Source: Motilimonas sp. E26
Lineage (GTDB): Bacteria > Pseudomonadota > Gammaproteobacteria > Enterobacterales > CBDFNC01
Reading direction: 5' to 3'
Length of the DNA: 64,000 nt
Assembly (NCBI RefSeq): GCF_021278025.1
Contig: NZ_JAIBHJ010000006.1
Location: 1 to 64,000, forward strand
The notes below the pieces were generated by a model. The model was given only the letters and a program-made list of their open reading frames with translations. It made no database searches and was not told the origin of the DNA. Position numbers and translations under genes: made by a program. This document shows, in pieces, positions 45,694 through 54,640 of this stretch. The stretch's first letter is position 1. Each line of letters opens with the position of its first letter.

Positions 45694-48042
45694 ATGCAGG
45701 CTATCGAGTCAGGCTTTTTACTAACGCGCCACAGCCACAATACTCCACAAGGGGTTAAACATGAATTTTGGCTTAAGGGGCAAACGGGTGTATATCGCCT
45801 TTTTAGCTCACCTGAGCCCGTGGTGTTTTTTGTTGCCTCTGAGTACCGTACTGCCATTGCAACATTACTCGCAGATTTTCAGTACCAAACAAAGTCACTC
45901 GACTTATGCACTTTTAGCCATCAAACCACGTTAGGTTTGTACTTCAGCTCTAGTTATCAGGCCACTCAGGCATCACGTTTATTACAAGCCGCGCAGATAG
46001 AAACCTTTGAAGCCGATATTAAGCCTTATGATCGATATTTGATGGAGCGATTTGTTCACGCTGAAATTTGTTTCACCGGTAAATTTGTGCAAAAAGCCGG
46101 CTACATTGAGGTGCATAACACCAAGATTAAACCCGCCCCAGTGGCGTGCTCCCTTAACACCGTTTCATTGGACATAGAGTGCTCTGAACAAGGCCATTTG
46201 TACTCTATCGGCCTTTATGCCGATTGGGGGCAGTGGGTTTATATGATCGGCGAGGAACAGGCCGATGACTTAGGTTATATCATTTGGTGTCGTAATGAGG
46301 CTGAGTTACTGCAGCACTTTATGCAGTGGTTAACGCGTTACGACCCTGACATTATTATCGGCTGGGCGGTGATCGGTTTTGATATGCGACTGCTAGTGCA
46401 ACGCGCGCAGGCACTTGGCATAGAGCCCAGATATGGAAGGGCGAACACCTTGGCCAAGTGGCGCGATAGTCAGCAGGGCGGGGGATTTTTAGATTTATTT
46501 GGCCGAGTTGTGATTGATGGTATTGAAGCCCTCAAGGCGGCCACTTATCAGTTTGATAGTTTCTCCCTTGAGTTTGTTGCGCAAAGTTTACTCGGCGAAG
46601 GTAAGAGTATTAACCAAAGCGTAGACAAAATGGCCGAGATAAATTATCAGTTTAATCATGACAAGCTGGCCCTAGCAAAATACAACTTGCAAGACTGTCG
46701 CCTCGTTTGGCAAATATTCCAACACACCCAGTTACTTGCCTTTTTACAGCAACGTAGCCGTTTAACCGGTCTTGAACTTGGTCGCAGTGGTGGGTCGGTC
46801 GCGGCGTTTACCCATTTATATTTACCTCGGGTGCACCGCGCTGGCTATGTTGCGCCCAACCTTCCGCCCGATGGTGGCCTTGCTAGCCCTGGAGGCTATG
46901 TGATGGAAAGCCAGCCGGGTTTGTATAAGCACGTTTTGGTGCTGGATTATAAAAGCCTTTATCCGTCGATTATCCGAACCTTTAAAATCGATCCTGTCGG
47001 AATGATAGAAGGGTTAAAACAGCCAGAGCAAGCCATTGAAGGGTTTTTAGGCGCTTACTTTTCCCGTCACACTCATTTTCTACCGGATATTATTAACGAG
47101 CTTTGGCAAGCGCGAGATGAAGCGAAACAGCAAAAAAATGCGGCAGCCTCACAAGCCATTAAAATCATTATGAATTCTTTTTATGGTGTGTTGGGCTCTG
47201 GGGGATGCCGTTTTTATGATACGCGCTTAGCAAGCTCAATCACCTTGCGTGGCCATCAAATCATGAAGCAAACGCGCAGCTGGATTGAAGCCAAAGGGTA
47301 TCAAGTGATTTATGGCGATACCGACTCAACGTTTGTATTATTGAACGAGCCTCTTGAAAGTAGCCAAGATCCTGATGCCATTGGGCGTGACTTAGCCGAG
47401 CATATTAATCAGTGTTGGCAAGAAAAGTTACAGCAAGAAATGAATTTGTCTTGTCACTTAGAAATGGAATTTGAGACCCACTATCAGCAATTTTTTATGC
47501 CCACTATTCGAGGAACAGAAAAAGGCAGCAAAAAGCGTTACGCGGGATTAACAGGCACCGGCGCCGAGCAAAAATTGGTATTTAAAGGGCTCGAAACCGT
47601 GCGCTCCGATTGGACCGAGCTGGCGCGCATTTTTCAGACGCGGTTATACCAAATGATTTTTTCAGAGCAAGATCCCAGCGCATTTATTCGTGATTTTGTG
47701 GTGCAAACTCGCAGCGGCCAAAAGGATGATTTATTGGTATATAAAAAACGCTTAGGCCAGCCATTAAATAGCTATGTGAAAAACATACCGCCCCATGCTC
47801 GGGCGGCGATGTTAGCGGATGCTGAAAACCAGCGACGAGGTTTGCCTTTACGCTACCAAAATAAAGGCGTTATCCGTTACCTGAATACTTTAGCGGGGCC
47901 ACAGCCCCTTGAATACATTAGCAGTGCGATTGACTATGACCACTATGTTGAAAAACAACTGCAGCCCATTGCCGACGCCATTTTACCTGCCATTGGCCTT
48001 AATTTTTCAGCTATAGCAGAGGATCAGCTCGGCCTGTTTTAA
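45694..48042 (+). CDS. polB: DNA polymerase II (family B)
   Basis: Translesion/repair polymerase with proofreading. Exonuclease motif VSLDIECSEQGHLYSIGLY (Exo I) and IIGWAVIGFDMRLL (Exo II) precede polymerase motif A LVLDYKSLYPSII, motif B NSFYGVLGSGG and motif C IYGDTDSTFV. At 782 aa it matches E. coli Pol II. In E. coli it is SOS-induced, but I see no LexA box upstream here; the upstream DNA was replaced by mobile-element debris, so its control may have changed. Confidence 0.97.
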   Translation: MQAIESGFLLTRHSHNTPQGVKHEFWLKGQTGVYRLFSSPEPVVFFVASEYRTAIATLLADFQYQTKSLDLCTFSHQTTLGLYFSSSYQATQASRLLQAAQIETFEADIKPYDRYLMERFVHAEICFTGKFVQKAGYIEVHNTKIKPAPVACSLNTVSLDIECSEQGHLYSIGLYADWGQWVYMIGEEQADDLGYIIWCRNEAELLQHFMQWLTRYDPDIIIGWAVIGFDMRLLVQRAQALGIEPRYGRANTLAKWRDSQQGGGFLDLFGRVVIDGIEALKAATYQFDSFSLEFVAQSLLGEGKSINQSVDKMAEINYQFNHDKLALAKYNLQDCRLVWQIFQHTQLLAFLQQRSRLTGLELGRSGGSVAAFTHLYLPRVHRAGYVAPNLPPDGGLASPGGYVMESQPGLYKHVLVLDYKSLYPSIIRTFKIDPVGMIEGLKQPEQAIEGFLGAYFSRHTHFLPDIINELWQARDEAKQQKNAAASQAIKIIMNSFYGVLGSGGCRFYDTRLASSITLRGHQIMKQTRSWIEAKGYQVIYGDTDSTFVLLNEPLESSQDPDAIGRDLAEHINQCWQEKLQQEMNLSCHLEMEFETHYQQFFMPTIRGTEKGSKKRYAGLTGTGAEQKLVFKGLETVRSDWTELARIFQTRLYQMIFSEQDPSAFIRDFVVQTRSGQKDDLLVYKKRLGQPLNSYVKNIPPHARAAMLADAENQRRGLPLRYQNKGVIRYLNTLAGPQPLEYISSAIDYDHYVEKQLQPIADAILPAIGLNFSAIAEDQLGLF

Positions 48043-48050
48043 CGCCCATT

Positions 48051-48608
48051 TTAAGCCCAAATCAGAGTTGAAATACCCATGATGGCAAACAGCGCACAGG
48101 TTATGCCACGGATCCAATTGAGTGGTAATTTATCCGCGCTGAATTGGCCAGCAAAAACCACAGGTACGTTCGCAATTAACATGCCCAGCGTGGTACCCAT
48201 AATGACCATAAACAGCTGATCATATTTAGCCGCGAGTAGCACCGTTGCCACCTGCGTTTTATCGCCAATCTCGGCAATAAAAAACAGCACTAAGCTCGCC
48301 ACAAAAGGGCCATATTGATAAAGCTTGTTATCTTCATCATCGGCTTTGTCGGGCACTAATATCCAGATAGCCACGGCAATAAATGACAAGCCGACCACCC
48401 AAGTAAGCACTTGTGGTGAGATTAAACTGGCAACCCAATCACCCATCCAAGCGGCTGCCGCGTGGTTGGCGATAGTGGCGATAAAAATGCCCAAAATAAT
48501 AGGCAACGGTTTTTTAAATCGGGTGGCTAATAGAAAAGCTAATAATTGGGTTTTGTCGCCGATTTCAGCGATGGCTACCGCGAGGGTTGAAGTGAGTAAA
48601 GCTTCCAC
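48051..48608 (-). CDS. TMEM165/GDT1-family (UPF0016) transporter, probable Mn2+ exporter
   Basis: 185 aa, six TM. The duplicated signature appears as AIAEIGDKTQLLAFLLA and FIAEIGDKTQVATVLLA (E-x-G-D-K-T), which forms the cation site. Bacterial relatives such as Vibrio MneA export manganese; that role is inferred here. No yybP-ykoY riboswitch is visible upstream. It is convergent with polB. Confidence 0.92.
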   Translation of the reverse strand: MEALLTSTLAVAIAEIGDKTQLLAFLLATRFKKPLPIILGIFIATIANHAAAAWMGDWVASLISPQVLTWVVGLSFIAVAIWILVPDKADDEDNKLYQYGPFVASLVLFFIAEIGDKTQVATVLLAAKYDQLFMVIMGTTLGMLIANVPVVFAGQFSADKLPLNWIRGITCALFAIMGISTLIWA

Positions 48609-48681
48609 AAAAAATACCTATACAGCTAATCGGCTTACCTTAATGGGTGCAAACCGAATTAGGAAATGAATAATATTGTAA

Positions 48682-49005
48682 TTAGCCGCCAGCCAATTTT
48701 ACGGTAAACCCTTTTTGTTCTAAAAATGCCTTGGCCAACTCACGTTGGTCTCCTTGCATTTCTATCACATGGTCTTTTACCGTACCGCCGCTGCCACTGC
48801 GTTTTTTTAAGGCTTTAGCTAGCTCTTTAAGCTCTTTTTCCGCTAACCCTAAGCCGCTAATACAGGTTGCGCCTTTGCCTTTGCGGCCCTTGGTTTCACG
48901 GCGGATCCGCACTATACCATCGGTTTCAGGGATGACTTCGGCTTTTTTAGTGTCATCAATTCGGCCTGTTTCTGTTGAATAGACCAAGCGGCTATTGTCA
49001 CTCAT
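48682..49005 (-). CDS. yciH: SUI1/eIF1-like translation factor YciH
   Basis: 107 aa. SUI1 domain in the second half: RIRRETKGRKGKGATCISGL, then KKRSGSGGTVKDHVIEMQGDQ. YciH affects initiation fidelity in E. coli. It is upstream of the GDT1-type gene on the same strand, with a gap of about 70 bp. Confidence 0.95.
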   Translation of the reverse strand: MSDNSRLVYSTETGRIDDTKKAEVIPETDGIVRIRRETKGRKGKGATCISGLGLAEKELKELAKALKKRSGSGGTVKDHVIEMQGDQRELAKAFLEQKGFTVKLAGG

Positions 49006-49177
49006 GTTGTCTTCCTATCATTTTTTGCGCTATTTTACCCATCTTGAGTGCAAAGGTGAATGCCTGTAAGGGTTGAGTCGTCGCTTATTTTTAGGCACTT
49101 ACTTATCGTTCCTTCTGTCAGTGGCGACAAAAAAGTTGATCTACCGCAAACATTTTTATTTCAGTATTTTTAAAATG

Positions 49178-49205
49178 CATTAAAATAAAAACAATTCGCA
49201 TTACT
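49178..49205 (+). promoter_or_regulatory. possible Fur site before feoA
   Basis: AT-rich ATTAAAATAAAAACAATTC followed by GCATTACT resembles a degenerate Fur box (A/T-rich hexamers ending in CATTA), 13 bp before feoA. The match is weak; expected regulation of feo by Fur is the main support. Confidence 0.3.
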
Positions 49206-49217
49206 AAAGGTGTTTAG

Positions 49218-49445
49218 ATGAAGTTATCAGAATTAGTAGTTGGCCAACAAGCTAAAATTATTGGTTATGAGGGTATCAGCGTCGGGCACCGTAAAAAACT
49301 ATTAGCGATGGGATTATTGCCGCAAACGCGGATCCATTTTGTGCGTGTCGCACCTTTTGGCGATCCCCTGCAAATTAAAACTTCAAGTATCAGCTTAGCG
49401 CTACGCAAAACGTTAGCAGAAAAAATTACGGTTGAGGTTATTTAA
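49218..49445 (+). CDS. feoA: ferrous iron transport protein A
   Basis: 75 aa SH3-like cytosolic protein needed for FeoB activity: LSELVVGQQAKIIGYEGIS, HRKKLLAMGLLPQTRIHFV. It overlaps feoB by one base (TAATG), giving tight coupling. Confidence 0.95.
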   Translation: MKLSELVVGQQAKIIGYEGISVGHRKKLLAMGLLPQTRIHFVRVAPFGDPLQIKTSSISLALRKTLAEKITVEVI

Positions 49446-51748
49446 TGAGTGCAGCTAAACACCTTATCACCGTAGGTAATCCTAATTGCGGTAAAACGAC
49501 CCTATTCAACGGTTTAACGGGCGCTCGCCAACAAGTGGGTAACTGGAGCGGTGTAACCGTTGATAAGAAAACAGGGCAGTTTGAAGTAGGCCAGCAGTCT
49601 TTTAGTGTGACTGATTTACCCGGTATTTATAGTTTTGATAACGCGGGAGATAGTTACTCACTTGATGAACAAATTGCATTTGATTTTATTCTTAGTCAGC
49701 AACCCGATTTGATCATTAATGTATTGGATGCTACCGCGATAGAGCGCAGTTTGTATTTAACATTGCAGCTCAAAGAGCTTGGTTTTCCGATGCTGGTGCT
49801 ACTCAATAAAATGGACAGCGCCGAGCAGAAAAGCCTGCGTTTTGATTTAGACTTATTTGCGCAAGTTCTAGGCTGCCCTGTGCTAGCGCTTTCTTCGCAT
49901 CAAGTTGATCAAGTCAGTACCTTTAAGCAGCAGTTACCTGATTTACTTGAGCAACTTAACAATCAGCCGCTCGCTTTAAGTTATGGCGATGATTTTGAAG
50001 CCACGCTATCCAGTTTATTGCCTATCGCGGATACCTTAGGGCTTGATTGCCATAGTCGTGGCTTGGCGATGAAACTGATTGAATCTGATGTGCGGTTACA
50101 AGGGCAATTATCCACTCAGGATCAACTCGACGTTACGCAGTTAAGGCGCACTTTAGAGCAAAGTCATGATTTGGATTTACACATTGCTGATGCGCGCTAT
50201 TCGTTTATCTATGAACTCGTGCAGCAAGGCATTAGCACGGCAGGTAAGTTGTCCATTAGCGTATCAGAGAAAATCGATGCTGTGGTGTTACATCGTTGGT
50301 TTGGTGTGCCTATTTTCTTGTTAGTGATGTATCTGCTCTTTATGTTCAGCATTAACATAGGTAGCAGTTTTATCGACTTCTTTGATATTAGTTTTGGCGC
50401 TGTTTTTGTTGAGGGGGCGGGGTTATTGCTCACTCAGTGGGGGGCTCCGCTTTGGTTAAATGCGATCTTGGCGGATGGTATAGGCTCAGGCATACAAACC
50501 GTGGCGACGTTTATTCCGGTTATTGCTTGTCTTTATTTGTTTTTATCTTTGCTTGAAAGCTCGGGTTACTTGGCGCGTGCCGCCTTTGTGGTTGATAAGC
50601 TAATGCAAAAACTTGGACTGCCAGGTAAATCGTTTGTGCCGATGATTGTTGGGTTTGGTTGTACGGTGCCAGCAGTCATGGCGGCGCGCACCTTAGATAA
50701 AGAGCGAGAGCGACTACTCACTAGTATCATGTCACCTTTTATGTCATGTGGCGCGAGACTGCCGGTATACGCCTTATTTGCGGCGGCTTTTTTTCCTGAA
50801 AATGGTCAGAACTTGGTGTTTGTTTTGTACCTTACGGGAATATTAGTGGCAGTATTTACCGGGTTTGTGCTGAGCCGGACATTATTGCCGGGCAACAGTG
50901 AAAACATGTTACTTGAGCTGCCTGATTATGAAGTGCCGCGCGCACGCAATATCGCGATTAAAACCTGGCATAAGTTGAAAAGTTTTATTCTCGGGGCCGG
51001 TAAAACCATCATTATAGTGGTGGCCGCGCTGAGCTTTTTTAACTCACTCGGGACCGACGGCAGCTTTGGTAACCAAGATAGCGATAAGTCAATTTTGAGT
51101 GTGGTGGCGCAGCAAGTGACCCCCATATTTGCCCCGATGGGGCTGACGCAAGATAACTGGCCTGCGACGGTAGGCGTTATTACTGGGGTTTTTGCGAAAG
51201 AGGCGCTGGTGGGCACGTTAAATAGTTTATACGCCAGCCAAAATGAGGTCGAGGTAGAAGAGTTTCACTTAGGTCATAAATTAGTTGAAGCGCTAAACAC
51301 GATTCCTGACAACTTAGCTGGGTTGAGTTTTAGTGATCCCATTGGTGTGAATGTGGGCGACCTTTCTGACGCAGCGTCGGCGGCAGCAGAGCAAGAGGTG
51401 GATGTTAGCGTGTTTGCTGATATGCAACAAAGGTTTGACGGTCAAGCGGGGGCATTTGCTTACTTACTGTTTATCCTGCTTTACATTCCATGTGCCGCAG
51501 CAATGGGCGCGTTGGTACGTGAAATTGGTCAAAAATGGGCGATATTTACCGCTTGTTGGACCACTGGTATTGCCTATTTAGTGGCGGTATTTGTTTATCA
51601 AGCCGCGCGTATCTCAGCGCATCCTGCAAGCTCATTGGCTTGGCTGGGGGGGATTGTGATTAGTTTAGCGAGCGTGATAGCGGTGATGAAATTTAAAGGC
51701 GACCTATTAAAGCCTAAGGTGGTGATGGGTGATACTGCAAAGGCTTAA
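49445..51748 (+). CDS. feoB: ferrous iron transporter FeoB
   Basis: 767 aa. N-terminal G domain: GNPNCGKTTLFNGLTG (G1), DLPGIYSFD (G3), LNKMD (G4), then a GDI domain (about 170-260) and a membrane domain with paired Gate motifs, including GFGCTVPAVMAARTL and the Cys in MSCGARLPVYALFAAAF. Takes up Fe2+ across the inner membrane. It is second in feoABC and overlaps feoC by 20 bp. Confidence 0.98.
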   Translation: MSAAKHLITVGNPNCGKTTLFNGLTGARQQVGNWSGVTVDKKTGQFEVGQQSFSVTDLPGIYSFDNAGDSYSLDEQIAFDFILSQQPDLIINVLDATAIERSLYLTLQLKELGFPMLVLLNKMDSAEQKSLRFDLDLFAQVLGCPVLALSSHQVDQVSTFKQQLPDLLEQLNNQPLALSYGDDFEATLSSLLPIADTLGLDCHSRGLAMKLIESDVRLQGQLSTQDQLDVTQLRRTLEQSHDLDLHIADARYSFIYELVQQGISTAGKLSISVSEKIDAVVLHRWFGVPIFLLVMYLLFMFSINIGSSFIDFFDISFGAVFVEGAGLLLTQWGAPLWLNAILADGIGSGIQTVATFIPVIACLYLFLSLLESSGYLARAAFVVDKLMQKLGLPGKSFVPMIVGFGCTVPAVMAARTLDKERERLLTSIMSPFMSCGARLPVYALFAAAFFPENGQNLVFVLYLTGILVAVFTGFVLSRTLLPGNSENMLLELPDYEVPRARNIAIKTWHKLKSFILGAGKTIIIVVAALSFFNSLGTDGSFGNQDSDKSILSVVAQQVTPIFAPMGLTQDNWPATVGVITGVFAKEALVGTLNSLYASQNEVEVEEFHLGHKLVEALNTIPDNLAGLSFSDPIGVNVGDLSDAASAAAEQEVDVSVFADMQQRFDGQAGAFAYLLFILLYIPCAAAMGALVREIGQKWAIFTACWTTGIAYLVAVFVYQAARISAHPASSLAWLGGIVISLASVIAVMKFKGDLLKPKVVMGDTAKA

Positions 51749-51974
51749 GCAAGAGATACAACAAGCAGGGCGGATCAGTCAGCAGCAGTTATGCCGCCGT
51801 TATCGCGTTTCGCCGCAAGGTTTAGATGCCATGCTTGCGCTGCTCATCAAACGGGGCAATGTGCATAAATCCATGTCGGAAAAAGCAGCCAGTGCCTGTG
51901 GCTGCGGCAAAGAAAATGAAATTTGGTACAGCTGGCATGATATAGCGCAAATCCCCACAATTGAAATTAGCTAA
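51729..51974 (+). CDS. feoC: FeoC-like regulator
   Basis: 81 aa winged-helix protein: LQRLKQEIQQAGRISQQQLC, then SPQGLDAMLALLIKRGNV. The wing has CGCGKENEIWYSW with cysteines that could hold an Fe-S cluster, as reported for FeoC. The start chosen is GTG/ATG-type codon at 51729, overlapping feoB by 20 bp. Confidence 0.88.
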   Translation: MILQRLKQEIQQAGRISQQQLCRRYRVSPQGLDAMLALLIKRGNVHKSMSEKAASACGCGKENEIWYSWHDIAQIPTIEIS

Positions 51975-52027
51975 CATTAACTCGCCTCTATTGCAGGGGC
52001 GTGATTAGCTTATTTTACTGGGATATT

Positions 52028-52576
52028 ATGAAACTCTTTGTTATTGCAGACATTCACGGCTCGCTCTCGTCTTTAAATCTCGCGCTAAAAGCCTTTACTC
52101 GCCAGCAGGCTGACTATCTAGTCATTTTAGGAGATGTGTTAAATCACGGTCCACGCAACGCTTTGCCCAATGGTTATGAGCCAGCGATGGTTGCCTCTAA
52201 GCTCAATGAATTTGCTAAGCGCATTATTGCTGTACGCGGTAATTGCGACAGTGAAGTAGACCAAGGCTTGCTCGATTTTCCAATTGACGCAAGTTATAAC
52301 CAATTGCTTGCGAATGACAGGCGCTTCTTTTTAACCCACGGTCATGTTTACCATCCTGATGCTTTACCCCCTTTGAGCAAAGGCGATATTTTTTGCTTTG
52401 CTCATAGCCACCAACCAGTAGCGGAAAAGCGGGGGCATTTGTTTTATTTCAACCCCGGCTCCATCGCATTGCCAAGGGGAGAAGCGCCCGCTAGTTATGG
52501 GCTGATTGATCAACAGGGCTTATCAGTAAAGCGGTTGTTTGATGACGAGCTAATGTTGTATCAAGATCTCGCTTAG
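52028..52576 (+). CDS. yfcE: metallophosphoesterase YfcE
   Basis: 183 aa phosphodiesterase. Metal-binding motifs: ADIHGS, GDVLNHGPRN, VRGNCD, THGHVYHP and AHSHQP, the calcineurin-like set. Starting at ATG 52028 gives MKLFVIADIHGS, matching E. coli YfcE and its length of 184 aa; the frame extends to 52001. The physiological substrate is not known. Confidence 0.93.
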   Translation: MKLFVIADIHGSLSSLNLALKAFTRQQADYLVILGDVLNHGPRNALPNGYEPAMVASKLNEFAKRIIAVRGNCDSEVDQGLLDFPIDASYNQLLANDRRFFLTHGHVYHPDALPPLSKGDIFCFAHSHQPVAEKRGHLFYFNPGSIALPRGEAPASYGLIDQQGLSVKRLFDDELMLYQDLA

Positions 52577-52657
52577 GCATGATGGTGAACCTTGCTAAGG
52601 CAGCGGCAACAAATTAGCAAATCGCCAATGATGTCAATAAGTAGCGGATATGGTGAG

Positions 52658-53374
52658 CTAGACTGTTGCCTGATAGCGTTGCGCCAATTTATCTAAGAAT
52701 TCGTGTAGTTTTAGATTCATTTCATGGTAGTCATGATTCAGTAATATGTCTGCCTCATCAACAAAGCGATACTCTGCCGCTCTACTTAAATCGTCATTTT
52801 GAATTAACAGCGAAACCAGCTCTTTTGTTAGTTCCATATGGCACTGGAAACCGAATACCTTGTCACTGTAGGCAACAATCTGTCTTGGGCAGCCTTCACT
52901 GTAAGCGATAACTTTAGAATCCAAGGTCAATCCGGGCATGTCGTTGTGCCAATGACCGACGTCTAGTGTGCTACCAAAATGAGAAAAAAGTGGGTGTGTT
53001 AATCCTTCCTTGGTTAAGTTAATGGGAAATTTGCCAACCTCACGCTCAGGGCTATGTTCATATTGAGCACCTAGCGCTTCACCAATTAGTTGTGAGCCAA
53101 GGCAAACCCCAATCACTGCTTTTCCGGCATCAATGGCTGTCAAGATGACATCTTGTTCACCTTTTGTATCAAAGTGAGGACATTGCTCTTTACTCGTTGA
53201 CGGATCTTGAGGTCCGCCCATTACGATTAAAAAATCGAAATCATCAACATTTTTTGGCAAGGGATCCCCCTGATAAACTTTGGAATAACTAATCGTGAAA
53301 TCACGGTTTTTTGCCCAGCTTTCATAAGCACCTGGTGCTTCAAAATGTTCATGAATAATAAAATGGATGTGCAT
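52658..53374 (-). CDS. type 1 glutamine amidotransferase-like protein
   Basis: 238 aa stand-alone class I GATase (GMP-synthase-like). FLIVMGGPQDPSTS, nucleophile elbow GVCLGSQLIGEA (Cys) and FGFQCHMELT (His) are visible; the usual His-x-Glu reads HME. ATG 53374 preceded by AAAGG (7 bp) is preferred over the open frame to 53407. It is divergent from an AraC-type regulator, which probably controls it. Substrate unknown. Confidence 0.87.
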   Translation of the reverse strand: MHIHFIIHEHFEAPGAYESWAKNRDFTISYSKVYQGDPLPKNVDDFDFLIVMGGPQDPSTSKEQCPHFDTKGEQDVILTAIDAGKAVIGVCLGSQLIGEALGAQYEHSPEREVGKFPINLTKEGLTHPLFSHFGSTLDVGHWHNDMPGLTLDSKVIAYSEGCPRQIVAYSDKVFGFQCHMELTKELVSLLIQNDDLSRAAEYRFVDEADILLNHDYHEMNLKLHEFLDKLAQRYQATV

Positions 53375-53473
53375 TTTTTGGCCTTTAAACTGACGATTAA
53401 ATGACAATTCTATATTAAATTAATATGGCAAATATTATACTAACTGACATAAAACATAGATAAGTCGCCAAGC

Positions 53474-54277
53474 ATGCAAGCAAATGAACTCATCCTGACA
53501 TCCTCCAATAGCCAACTAATTACCAAAGCAATCCATATGCCTGCTGGCTATATTGACGAGCTTCATTCACATCCGTGGCACCAAATAGTGTTTCCCTTAA
53601 CTGGCTTATTGCAGTCAACAATTGACCAAAAATCTGCCATTGTTCCTCATAATGCAATGTTATTCATACCGGAAAGTACAGTGCATAAATCCGTTGCTGT
53701 TACGGATACCCAATTTTTGGCAATTTATCTTAATCCAAGTGCATGCGTGCAATATGGTGATTGCCCAAAATCCTGTTTAGTAACCCCATTCATTAAAGAA
53801 TTAATACTGCTTTTATTCGGTGAAGGTATTAGTAAATTATCGGATGTTAATCTTACAAATTTGCTTGTGGTGTTAAGAGATCAAATTAAAATTGCAGGTA
53901 GTTATGATATTCCATTGTTAATCCCAGCGGATAAGCGATTGAAGTCGATCTTTACTCAACTGAGACAGCAACCAAACTTGAAACTCACACTTAAAGAGTG
54001 GTCAGTCAAGGTGGGGGCATCAGAGCGAACCCTATCAAGGCTGTGCGCTAAAGAATTTAATCAGTCTTTCTCTTTGTGGCGACAAAGTGTCAGGTTGGTT
54101 TTATCTTTACAGTTATTAAGCTCAACGCGAACGATTCAAGACATTGCTTTGGAGTTGGGTTATGCCTCGGATTCAGCCTATATTTATGCGTTCAAAAAAA
54201 TGTTTAACCAGACTCCAAGCAAATATCGCAGTGATAGTTTAGCTCACGGATTAACCATTAGTGCACTTCTAGGCTAA
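53474..54277 (+). CDS. AraC-family transcriptional regulator
   Basis: 267 aa. N-terminal cupin-like sensor (DELHSHPWHQIVFPLTGLLQ) and C-terminal double HTH (about 165-255): LTLKEWSVKVGASERTLSRL, then TIQDIALELGYASDSAYIYA and FKKMFNQTPSKYR. The divergent GATase gene 100 bp away is the likely target. Confidence 0.92.
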   Translation: MQANELILTSSNSQLITKAIHMPAGYIDELHSHPWHQIVFPLTGLLQSTIDQKSAIVPHNAMLFIPESTVHKSVAVTDTQFLAIYLNPSACVQYGDCPKSCLVTPFIKELILLLFGEGISKLSDVNLTNLLVVLRDQIKIAGSYDIPLLIPADKRLKSIFTQLRQQPNLKLTLKEWSVKVGASERTLSRLCAKEFNQSFSLWRQSVRLVLSLQLLSSTRTIQDIALELGYASDSAYIYAFKKMFNQTPSKYRSDSLAHGLTISALLG

Positions 54278-54458
54278 TACTTCGGATTTACCAACCAATT
54301 TGAAGATGCATGTTTCAGAGCACCCGAGTTTTCAATACTAGGCTCGTTCATGTAGGAATGTAGGCTCCTTTTAAATTAGCGTAACAGTGCTCTTGACTTT
54401 AAATCCTGAAAATAAGGCCCGCAATATTTTCAGGTTTAGACAAAATTATTAGGAGCAG

Positions 54459-54487
54459 TTGACATCTTTTGCCGATGATGTCATTTT
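54459..54487 (+). promoter_or_regulatory. candidate promoter of the ileS leader
   Basis: Perfect -35 TTGACA (54459-54464), 17 bp spacer ending in TGT (extended -10), weak -10 CATTTT (54482-54487). Transcription would begin about 54494, at or next to the leader-peptide ATG. Confidence 0.45.
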
Positions 54488-54493
54488 TACCTC

Positions 54494-54556
54494 ATGAATA
54501 CGCAAACGCTTAGCCAACGAATTATTAGCATCATTTCTTTTGAAGTGGTGGGATAG
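54494..54556 (+). CDS. ileS leader peptide, 20 aa with Ile-Ile-Ser-Ile-Ile
   Basis: Encodes MNTQTLSQRIISIISFEVVG and stop. Codons 10-14 are ATT ATT AGC ATC ATT: four isoleucines in five codons, directly upstream of an isoleucyl-tRNA synthetase gene and an intrinsic terminator. No upstream SD is evident; with the candidate promoter the mRNA may be nearly leaderless. The arrangement is that of amino-acid attenuation leaders such as those of ilv or pheST. Confidence 0.75.
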   Translation: MNTQTLSQRIISIISFEVVG

Positions 54557-54603
54557 TTTGCGTAGCTAACAAATTCAAAACCCGCCTAAGAGGCGGGTTT
54601 TTT
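54500..54603 (+). promoter_or_regulatory. transcription attenuator of ileS
   Basis: Segment 1 ACGCAAAC (54500-54507) pairs exactly with GTTTGCGT (54556-54563). Segment 2 GGTGGG (54547-54552), overlapping the last leader codons, pairs with CCCGCC (54581-54586) as antiterminator. Segments 3-4 form the terminator AAAACCCGCCT-aag-AGGCGGGTTTT (54577-54601) plus T run. A ribosome stalled at the Ile codons (54521-54535) would leave 2 free to pair with 3; one reaching the stop would cover 2 and permit termination. Mechanism inferred from the pairing. Confidence 0.75.
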
Positions 54604-54640
54604 ATTACTTCACCTCTTAGGCCATTTTACAGAGGTAAGT

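Noticed and set aside
48609-48681. Mn2+ (yybP-ykoY) riboswitch upstream of the GDT1-type gene
   Set aside because: The 70 bp gap lacks the conserved loops and is too short for the full element.
54278-54640. T-box riboswitch before ileS
   Set aside because: No T-box sequence or specifier stem seen; the Ile-rich leader peptide and pairing explain the region better, and T-boxes are rare in gammaproteobacteria.
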